DNA from: Oscillospiraceae bacterium
Lineage (GTDB): Bacteria; Bacillota; Clostridia; Oscillospirales; Oscillospiraceae
Assembly (NCBI GenBank): GCA_017501805.1
Contig: JAFVWG010000293.1
Coordinates: forward strand, 1 to 5,704
Direction: 5' to 3'
Length of the DNA stretch: 5,704 nt
Shown: positions 1-5,099 of the stretch, in pieces
How positions within the stretch are numbered: position 1 is the stretch's first letter
How the letters are laid out: every line of letters starts with the position of its first letter
Notes under the pieces: generated by a model
Database searches by the model: none
What the model was told of the DNA's origin: nothing
The model's input: only the letters and a program-made list of their open reading frames with translations
Made by a program: the position numbers and the translations under genes

Positions 1-550
1 AGGACGTCCGGTCCGCGTGCTGAATCTCTTTGCCTACACCGGCGGCGCAACCCTTGCAGCCGCTGCCGCGGGTGCGGAGGTCTGTCACGCGGATGCCGCC
101 AAGGGAATGGTGGCATGGGCAAAGGAGAATGCAAAGTCCTCCGGACTTTCCGAGAAGCCCATCCGCTGGATCGTGGATGACTGCTCGAAGTTCGTGGAGC
201 GGGAGATCCGCCGCGGCAAGCGTTACGACGCCGTGATCATGGACCCGCCCTCCTACGGAAGAGGCCCCTCCGGAGAGATCTGGAAGCTGGAGCAGAATCT
301 CTATCCGTTTTTGGAGCTTGTCACGAAGGTCCTTTCGGACGATCCGCTGTTTTTTATCATCAATTCCTACACGACGGGACTTGCGCCGTCCGTTCTCAGC
401 TATCTTCTGGGCACGCTCATCACAAGCCGCTTCGGCGGTTCGAGCGAAAGCGGGGAGCTGGGACTTCCCGTGCGCGATTCCGGACTTGTTCTGCCCTGCG
501 GAAGCACCGGCAGATGGGTGAGCGGAAAGGTGGGAAAACAGCGTGGCTGA
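1..550 (+). CDS. Class I SAM-dependent methyltransferase, RlmI/RlmK-like (5'-truncated by window edge)
   Basis: This is the C-terminal catalytic part of a SAM-dependent methyltransferase. The frame is open from base 2, so the true start and the N-terminal substrate-binding region lie upstream; the GTG at 17 is an internal valine. Seen directly: the SAM-binding motif NLFAYTGG (bases 23-46), a second-strand acidic region AEVCHAD, motif IV DPPSYGRG (from base 242) and NSYTTGL (bases 362-382) at the next core strand. These match the COG1092/PF10672-like family that includes the 23S rRNA methyltransferases RlmI and the RlmK domain. RlmI-type m5C enzymes carry a cysteine (SCS-like motif) where this protein has NSY, so cytosine-C5 chemistry is unlikely. 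An RNA target is inferred from family, and the modified position cannot be told. The 3' end overlaps ecfA1 by 8 bases, which suggests co-transcription and coupled translation. Confidence 0.85.
   Translation, partial: GRPVRVLNLFAYTGGATLAAAAAGAEVCHADAAKGMVAWAKENAKSSGLSEKPIRWIVDDCSKFVEREIRRGKRYDAVIMDPPSYGRGPSGEIWKLEQNLYPFLELVTKVLSDDPLFFIINSYTTGLAPSVLSYLLGTLITSRFGGSSESGELGLPVRDSGLVLPCGSTGRWVSGKVGKQRG
526..533 (+). promoter_or_regulatory. Ribosome binding site for ecfA1, inside the methyltransferase gene
   Basis: AAAGGTGG ends nine bases before the GTG at 543. It lies within the last codons of the preceding gene and supports the GTG as the true start, since no in-frame ATG or GTG lies close upstream. 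Confidence 0.65.
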
Positions 551-1394
551 GCCTGCGATCGACGTTCGCTCGCTTCGCTTTCTCTACCCGAACGCAGAGG
601 ACGAGGCGAGTACGTCTGTATTCGAAAACCTTGATTTGAAGATCGAGTCCGGGAGCTTTACGGCGATCCTCGGACACAACGGCAGCGGGAAATCCACGCT
701 TGCCAAGCATATGAATGCGATCCTTCTGCCGAGCGGCGGAAGTGTGCTCGCGTACGGAATGGATACGAAGGACGAATCGCTCCTTCTGCAGATCCGCCGC
801 AGCGTCGGTATGGTCTTCCAGAATCCGGACAATCAAATCGTCTCCAGTATTGTTGAGGAGGACGTTGCGTTCGGACCGGAGAACCTCGGCATTCCCACGC
901 AGGAACTTCGCGAGCGTGTGAATGACGCCTTGCGGACGGTCGGGATGGAGCAGTTCCGCGACTTTGCGCCGCATCTGCTCTCGGGCGGACAAAAGCAGCG
1001 CATCGCGATCGCGGGCGTGATCGCAATGCGTCCGAAATGTGTCGTTCTGGACGAGCCGACGGCTATGCTGGACCCCGGAGCGAGACAGGAGATCGTGGAA
1101 ACGATCCACCGCCTGAACCGCGAGTGGGGCATTACCGTGGTGCTGATCACGCACCATATGTCCGAGGCCGCACAGGCAGACCGTGTTGTTGCACTTTCCG
1201 AGGGAAAGATCCTTGCGGACGGAACGCCGAGAGAGGTCTTTCGGCAGGTGGAGCTGCTCCGCTCCGCACGGCTTGCGGTGCCGGAGTCGACTCAGCTGAT
1301 CTACGAGCTTCGCGCCGAGGGGATCGATATTCCCGATGACGCGCTTTCTGTGGACGAATGTGCGCAGGCACTTTATGATCTTTTGAAGGCCTGA
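543..1394 (+). CDS. ecfA1: ECF transporter energising-module ATPase EcfA1
   Basis: This is one of the two ABC-type ATPases of the energy-coupling factor (ECF) transporter. It works at the cytoplasmic face and pairs with EcfA2 to power uptake of vitamins or trace metals by interchangeable S components through EcfT. All nucleotide-binding motifs are intact in the 283 residues: Walker A GHNGSGKST (44-52), Q-loop Q93 in FQNPDNQ, signature LSGGQKQR (146-153), Walker B VVLDEPTAMLDP with D170 and catalytic E171, and the switch histidine H204 in ITHHM. The QNPDNQ Q-loop and the TAMLDP D-loop are typical of EcfA1 rather than EcfA2, and the length is normal for the family. The start is GTG with a good Shine-Dalgarno, overlapping the methyltransferase by 8 bases. 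A gap of 23 bases leads to ecfA2. The C-terminal part (about 230-283) is the usual EcfA extension that helps dimerisation. Confidence 0.96.
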   Translation: MAEPAIDVRSLRFLYPNAEDEASTSVFENLDLKIESGSFTAILGHNGSGKSTLAKHMNAILLPSGGSVLAYGMDTKDESLLLQIRRSVGMVFQNPDNQIVSSIVEEDVAFGPENLGIPTQELRERVNDALRTVGMEQFRDFAPHLLSGGQKQRIAIAGVIAMRPKCVVLDEPTAMLDPGARQEIVETIHRLNREWGITVVLITHHMSEAAQADRVVALSEGKILADGTPREVFRQVELLRSARLAVPESTQLIYELRAEGIDIPDDALSVDECAQALYDLLKA

Positions 1395-1404
1395 CCCTAT
1401 ATTC

Positions 1405-1410
1405 GGAGGA
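1405..1410 (+). promoter_or_regulatory. Ribosome binding site that selects the TTG start of ecfA2
   Basis: GGAGGA stands 7 bases before the TTG at 1418, which is ideal spacing. The ATG at 1411 directly abuts this site, is in another frame and stops after 18 codons, so it is not the start. TTG is the best-supported start. Confidence 0.75.
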
Positions 1411-1417
1411 ATGCATT

Positions 1418-2281
1418 TTGAACCCGATCCTACAAATCAACAATATATCCTACACCTATTCGGATGATACACCCTTCCGTCATGAAGCGCTGCACGATGT
1501 GTCGTTTGCGCTGGAGCGCGGCGAGTTTCTGGGTGTGATCGGAAGGACGGGCAGCGGAAAGTCCACGCTGATCCAGCACCTGAACGGACTTCTGAAGCCC
1601 TGTTCCGGCACGGTGCTGTTTGACGGGAAAGATATCTGGTCGGACAAGCAGTTTACGCGGAGCATCCGCTTCCGCGTAGGCCTTGTCTTTCAGTACCCGG
1701 AGTATCAGCTTTTTGAAGAGACGGTCTACGACGATATTGCCTTCGGCCCGAAAAATATGGGACTGGATAAAGCTGAGATCGACCGCCGCGTCCGCCGTGC
1801 CGCGGGCTTTGCCGGCATTCCGGAGGAAACCCTCTCCCGCTCTCCATTCGACCTTTCGGGCGGTCAGAAACGCCGCGTTGCCATCGCCGGTGTGATCGCA
1901 ATGGAGCCGGATGTGCTGGTGCTCGATGAACCGACTGCGGGACTTGACCCGCTGGGACAGGAAATGATCCTTGAGAATATCCGCGCCTATCAGCGTTCGC
2001 AGAACGCGGGTGTCATTATGGTTTCACATTCGATGGAGGACGTCGCCGCCTGTGCGGACAGGCTTCTGGTGATGCACGAGGGCTGCTCAATCATAACCGG
2101 GACGCCGCAGGAGGTTTTCTCACGCCCCGATGCGCTGCGTGCGGTCGGGCTGGACGTGCCGGAGATCACGAAAGTTTTCCTGCGCCTGCGCGAGCTGGGG
2201 CTCGATGTCGATCCCTCCGTCTACACTGTGGAGCAGGCAAAGACCGCGATCCTCGCGATGAGAGGGGGCGTGCGGAAATGA
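1418..2281 (+). CDS. ecfA2: ECF transporter energising-module ATPase EcfA2
   Basis: Second ATPase of the ECF module, forming the heterodimer with EcfA1 on the inner face of the membrane. The 287 residues contain Walker A GRTGSGKST (42-50), Q92 in the FQYPEYQLFE Q-loop, signature LSGGQKRR (146-153), Walker B VLVLDEPTAGLDP with D170 and E171, and switch histidine H204 in VSHSM. The N-terminal ISYTYSDDTPF element, the QYPEYQLFE Q-loop and the TAGLDP D-loop are characteristic of EcfA2, which tells it apart from its neighbour. Both ATPases keep all catalytic residues, so both ATP sites should be active. Translation probably begins at TTG, set by a strong GGAGGA site; rare starts can lower expression, which may tune subunit ratio (inference). 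The stop overlaps the ecfT start in ATGA, so the two are probably translationally coupled. Confidence 0.96.
   Translation: MNPILQINNISYTYSDDTPFRHEALHDVSFALERGEFLGVIGRTGSGKSTLIQHLNGLLKPCSGTVLFDGKDIWSDKQFTRSIRFRVGLVFQYPEYQLFEETVYDDIAFGPKNMGLDKAEIDRRVRRAAGFAGIPEETLSRSPFDLSGGQKRRVAIAGVIAMEPDVLVLDEPTAGLDPLGQEMILENIRAYQRSQNAGVIMVSHSMEDVAACADRLLVMHEGCSIITGTPQEVFSRPDALRAVGLDVPEITKVFLRLRELGLDVDPSVYTVEQAKTAILAMRGGVRK
2261..2268 (+). promoter_or_regulatory. Ribosome binding site for ecfT, inside the end of ecfA2
   Basis: AGAGGGGG lies 9 bases before the ATG at 2278 and 12 before a second tandem ATG at 2281. The first ATG has the better spacing and gives the ATGA overlap with ecfA2. The two choices differ by one methionine only. 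Confidence 0.55.
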
Positions 2282-3081
2282 TGCGTGATTTTACGCTGGG
2301 GCAGTATTTCCCGGGCAATTCGATCCTGCACCGCCTCGATCCCCGCACCAAGCTCCTTGCGACGGTGATTTACATCGTGGCGCTGTTTTTGGCGAAATGG
2401 TACATCTCCTACGGCATTATGCTGGCATTTTTACTGCTTTGCATCGGGCTTTCCCGCGTTGCGCCGGGCACGATCCTCAGGAGCATGAAGCCGCTCCTGT
2501 TCGTGATCCTGCTGACGGGGATCCTGAATATGTTCTACACAACGGGCGACCCGCTGGTTTCCTTCTGGATCTTCACGATCACGAAGCAGGGACTGCAGAA
2601 CGCAGGCTTTATGGTGCTCCGCATTGCGATGCTCGTGGTCGGCACCTTCCTTCTGACCTATACGACCTCGCCGATGGACCTGACCGACGGAATGGAGCGG
2701 CTGCTCCGTCCGCTGAGCAAGCTTCGGTTTCCCGTACATGAGCTTTCGATGATGATGTCGATCGCGCTGCGCTTCATCCCGACGCTGGCGACGGAAACGG
2801 ATAAGATCATCTCCGCGCAGAAGGCGCGGGGCGCCGATTTTGAAAGCGGCAGTCTGATCCGCCGCGCAAAGGCGCTGATCCCGATCCTCGTCCCGCTGTT
2901 CATCGGTGCGTTCCGCCGCGCGGATGAGCTTGCGACCGCGATGGAATGCCGCTGCTACTGCGGCGGAGCGGGAAGAACGAAACTGCGTGTTCTGCGCTGG
3001 GAAGGCCGCGATCTTGCTGCCGGACTCGCGCTTTTGCTGCTGCTCGGTGCGGTCATTGCACTGCGCTGCTTCGGCTTTTGA
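2278..3081 (+). CDS. ecfT: ECF transporter transmembrane coupling protein EcfT
   Basis: EcfT is the integral membrane scaffold that links the EcfA1/EcfA2 dimer to an S component and transmits ATP-driven motion. The 267 residues show the family N-terminus (GQYFPGNSILHRLDPRTKLL), hydrophobic segments near 25-42, 44-59, 71-86, 108-128 and 246-266, and a long, largely cytoplasmic coupling region at about 140-240. The first Ala-Arg-Gly coupling motif is intact at 183-185 (QKARGADF). The second, at 224-226, reads Cys-Arg-Cys within AMECRCYCGG instead of Ala-Arg-Gly; the key arginine R225 is kept. Both motifs dock into grooves of the ATPases in known ECF structures. The gene follows ecfA2 with a 4-base overlap and is followed after 15 bases by truA. 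No S-component gene is nearby, which is normal for a group II module shared by several S components. Substrate therefore cannot be inferred. Confidence 0.95.
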   Translation: MMRDFTLGQYFPGNSILHRLDPRTKLLATVIYIVALFLAKWYISYGIMLAFLLLCIGLSRVAPGTILRSMKPLLFVILLTGILNMFYTTGDPLVSFWIFTITKQGLQNAGFMVLRIAMLVVGTFLLTYTTSPMDLTDGMERLLRPLSKLRFPVHELSMMMSIALRFIPTLATETDKIISAQKARGADFESGSLIRRAKALIPILVPLFIGAFRRADELATAMECRCYCGGAGRTKLRVLRWEGRDLAAGLALLLLLGAVIALRCFGF

Positions 3082-3082
3082 C

Positions 3083-3090
3083 AGGAGAGA
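3083..3090 (+). promoter_or_regulatory. Ribosome binding site for truA
   Basis: AGGAGAGA fills most of the 15-base gap after ecfT and stands 6 bases before the ATG at 3097. The gap is too short to hold a promoter or terminator, so truA is probably read from the ecf transcript. Confidence 0.7.
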
Positions 3091-3096
3091 AACACA

Positions 3097-3861
3097 ATGC
3101 GCAACATTGCGATAACATTGACGTATATCGGTACGCGCTACCACGGCTGGCAGGTGCAGAGAAGCGAGATCTCTGTCGGACAGACGGTCGAGGAGGCTGT
3201 CGCCGCGGTCGTCGGTCATCCGACCCACGTTGTCGGCTGCGGAAGAACGGATGCGGGCGTGCACGCACGCCGCTATGTGGCAAATTTCCACACCACCTCC
3301 ACGATCCCCGCCGAGCGCATCCCGTATGCGCTCAACACCCATCTGCCGGAGGATATTGCCGTTCTGGACGCAAGGGAAGTCCACGAGGACTTCAACGCCA
3401 TCCTCTCCTGCGAAAAGAAGGAATATACCTACTATGTCTACAATGCCCGCATTCGCGATCCGTATTATGTGAATCGCGCGTGGTGGTATCCCAAGCGTCT
3501 GGATGAGAACGTTCTGCAGAGAGCGGCATCCGCGTTCGTGGGAACGCACGATTTTGCGGCGGTCCGCTCCGTCGGAACGGAGACGAAGACGACGGTTCGC
3601 ACGGTCCATTATTTCAATGTGGACCGCGACGGCGATATGCTTCGCTTCCGTGTCTGCGCCAACGGTTTTCTCTATAATATGGCGCGCACGATGGTCGGTA
3701 CGACGATCTACGCAGCCGAAGGGAAGATCGCGCCCGAGGAGATCGGCGCGCTGCTGGATGCGGGTGACCGCACCGCGGCGGGACCCACCGCTCCCGCGGG
3801 AGGATTATATATGACGCATCTGTGGTATGATGACGGGAAGGTGAAATTCGATGTCGGATAA
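3097..3861 (+). CDS. truA: tRNA pseudouridine(38-40) synthase TruA
   Basis: TruA converts uridines 38, 39 and 40 in the anticodon stem-loop of many tRNAs to pseudouridine, without a cofactor, in the cytoplasm. The 254-residue protein is of normal family length and complete. Seen directly: the N-terminal strand ITLTYIGTRYHGWQVQ (6-21), the catalytic-aspartate motif GRTDAGVHA with D52, the KEYTYYVYN segment (108-116) carrying the conserved active-site tyrosine, and GFLYNMARTMVG (190-201) with the conserved arginine R197. A cysteine (C48) stands just before GRTDAG where many homologues have serine; this is not expected to matter. truA follows ecfT in many Bacillota, where ribosomal protein genes rplM and rpsI usually come next. 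Here the last 11 bases overlap a DUF5711-like gene instead. Confidence 0.97.
   Translation: MRNIAITLTYIGTRYHGWQVQRSEISVGQTVEEAVAAVVGHPTHVVGCGRTDAGVHARRYVANFHTTSTIPAERIPYALNTHLPEDIAVLDAREVHEDFNAILSCEKKEYTYYVYNARIRDPYYVNRAWWYPKRLDENVLQRAASAFVGTHDFAAVRSVGTETKTTVRTVHYFNVDRDGDMLRFRVCANGFLYNMARTMVGTTIYAAEGKIAPEEIGALLDAGDRTAAGPTAPAGGLYMTHLWYDDGKVKFDVG
3835..3843 (+). promoter_or_regulatory. Ribosome binding site for the DUF5711-like gene, inside truA
   Basis: GGGAAGGTG lies in the last codons of truA, 7 bases before the ATG at 3851. It supports that ATG over the in-frame GTG at 3863, and implies translation coupled to truA. Confidence 0.55.
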
Positions 3862-5014
3862 TGTGACGAAGCTTCGCCCGCTGCCTCCTTTGCCGGAAGG
3901 AAAACGAAAGAAGCTTGGGCTTGCCGCAGCGATCGCGATCCTTGTTCTGCTGTCGCTGTATCTGTTCCGTGAGCCGCTGAATCTTGACGCGGTGGGAAGA
4001 CTCTTCCGCTATGCCGGAACGGGCGCTTCGGAAGAATTCGGAACGTATTCTTTTGACGCACACAGCTCCAACAGCTATGCCTCCTGGGACGGCGGTCTTG
4101 CCGTTGCATCCCGTTCGGGACTGCGGACGATGGACGCAAACGGGCGCGTTGTCTGCACGGAGGATGCTTCCATGCTCGCACCTGCGCTTCGTGTCGGTAC
4201 CGATGCGCTGCTGCTTTTCGATATCGGCGGCTCGCACGCCGCGGTGCTGCCGAAGGGCGGTACTGCGCCGATCGCGCTTGATGTAAGCGGCAGCATTTTC
4301 GATGCCGATATTTCCTCAGGGGATACGGTCTGCATCGCCGCATCGGAAAGCGGCTATAAAACGGTGCTGCATGTGTATAATGAGAAACAGAAGGAAACCT
4401 ATCGCTGGTTTTCCTCCAGTAAATTCCTGCCGCTGTGCGCCGTCTCGCCGGACGGAAGAATGATGGCGGCGGTATCCTACGGACAAAAAGACGGCGCTTT
4501 CTGCTGTTTTCTGAACCTTTTCCGAACAAATCGGCAGGAGCCGGAAGCCGAGATTGAGCTCGGCGGCGGACTGATCTATGACATCACATTCCTCACGAAT
4601 GACTGCATCTGTCTGATCGGCGAGGACGAGATCCGTATGGTGCGGGCAAACGGCAGTGATGTCAGCATCTTCGATCTGCAGTCCCTGTACCTGAGCGATT
4701 ATACGACGGAAGGCGACGGATTTGTTCTTGCCGCTCTGAATATGTATAAAGCGGGAAACCGCTGCACCCTGACCACAGTCGGGATGAACGGCGAACGGCT
4801 TGCAAGCTGCTTCGTCGACGATGAGATCCTTGATATTGCCGCTGCGGGAAAATATGCGGCGGTGCTGACAACGCGGGAGCTGATCCTCTATCGCCGTGAT
4901 CTGACGGTCTATGCCAGAACGCCGAATGTTTGGATGGCGTCAAACGTGGAGCTTCGTCCGGACGGAACGGCGATCGTGATCTCCGGAAATTCCGCACAGC
5001 TTTACATCCCCTAA
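3851..5014 (+). CDS. Membrane-anchored beta-propeller-like protein, DUF5711 family (function unknown)
   Basis: The 387-residue protein has a proline-rich cytoplasmic N-terminus (1-17), a basic patch KRKK (18-21) and one hydrophobic segment at about 22-39, followed by a long soluble region. The positive-inside rule puts the C-terminal region outside the membrane; there is no signal-peptidase or lipobox site, so it should stay as a signal anchor. The soluble part is made of repeated short beta-strand-like units with turn motifs such as SPDGRMMAAVS (199-209), RANGSD (265-270) and RPDGTAIVIS (369-378), the pattern of WD40/YVTN-type propeller blades. This matches my recollection of the DUF5711 family of Clostridia; the assignment is from overall pattern, not a profile search. 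No catalytic motif is visible. An 11-base overlap with truA places it at the end of the ecf-truA block. It might act in envelope sensing or as a protein scaffold, but nothing in the sequence proves this. Confidence 0.8.
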   Translation: MSDNVTKLRPLPPLPEGKRKKLGLAAAIAILVLLSLYLFREPLNLDAVGRLFRYAGTGASEEFGTYSFDAHSSNSYASWDGGLAVASRSGLRTMDANGRVVCTEDASMLAPALRVGTDALLLFDIGGSHAAVLPKGGTAPIALDVSGSIFDADISSGDTVCIAASESGYKTVLHVYNEKQKETYRWFSSSKFLPLCAVSPDGRMMAAVSYGQKDGAFCCFLNLFRTNRQEPEAEIELGGGLIYDITFLTNDCICLIGEDEIRMVRANGSDVSIFDLQSLYLSDYTTEGDGFVLAALNMYKAGNRCTLTTVGMNGERLASCFVDDEILDIAAAGKYAAVLTTRELILYRRDLTVYARTPNVWMASNVELRPDGTAIVISGNSAQLYIP

Positions 5015-5029
5015 TTTCCATACGCGCCT

Positions 5030-5050
5030 GCATTTGGCGGATGAAAATGC
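5030..5050 (+). repeat. Short inverted repeat overlapping the -35 region of the Clp promoter
   Basis: GCATTT (5030-5035) and AAATGC (5045-5050) are perfect 6-base arms around a 9-base loop. The right arm overlaps the proposed -35 element. No run of T follows on the + strand, so it does not look like an intrinsic terminator. It could be an operator half-site pair or chance; arms this short are common by chance. Confidence 0.3.
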
Positions 5051-5069
5051 GAAAAAGATAGAGTATACT
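5041..5069 (+). promoter_or_regulatory. Candidate sigma-A promoter for the Clp ATPase gene
   Basis: The -10 element TATACT (5064-5069) differs from consensus at one base. Exactly 17 bases upstream is ATGAAA (5041-5046), four of six matches to TTGACA. Transcription would begin near 5076, giving a leader of about 24 bases ahead of the ATG. It lies in the only gap of any size in the window (5015-5099). No CtsR-type direct heptads (GGTCAAA) and no CIRCE/HrcA inverted repeat are visible there, although those usually control clpC and clpE in Bacillota. Confidence 0.55.
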
Positions 5070-5084
5070 TGTGTCATAACCAAT

Positions 5085-5091
5085 AAAGGAG
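5085..5091 (+). promoter_or_regulatory. Ribosome binding site for the Clp ATPase gene
   Basis: AAAGGAG stands 8 bases before the ATG at 5100. No other in-frame start is close upstream, which fixes the N-terminus just before the first zinc-finger cysteine pair. Confidence 0.75.
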
Positions 5092-5099
5092 AACCCGGA

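Noticed and set aside
420..1157. Open frame on the - strand opposite the methyltransferase end and ecfA1
   Set aside because: Composition is Arg-rich and shows no motif, and ecfA1 on the + strand is unambiguous. It is an antisense shadow.
1395..1417. Riboswitch or attenuator ahead of ecfA2 controlling a vitamin transporter
   Set aside because: The gap is only 23 bases, mostly Shine-Dalgarno, too short for a riboswitch. No S component is present that would suggest vitamin-specific control.
1411..1467. ATG directly after the GGAGGA site ahead of ecfA2, opening an 18-codon frame
   Set aside because: It abuts the Shine-Dalgarno with no spacer, is out of frame with ecfA2 and ends at once. The TTG at 1418 has ideal spacing and gives the expected EcfA2 N-terminus.
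2431..3609. Long open frame on the - strand (about 390 codons) across ecfT and truA
   Set aside because: It lies wholly opposite two well-identified genes. Its translation is Arg/His/Asp-rich with no recognisable family, and long antisense frames are common in GC-biased codon usage.
3614..4529. Overlapping - strand open frames opposite truA and the DUF5711-like gene
   Set aside because: They are Arg/Ser/Pro-rich with no domains, and they overlap each other in two frames. No ribosome site or promoter was evident.
5024..5056. Possible intrinsic terminator after the DUF5711-like gene
   Set aside because: The available stems are 4 to 6 base pairs and are followed by GAAAAAG rather than a T run on the + strand. 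No convincing terminator is present in the gap.
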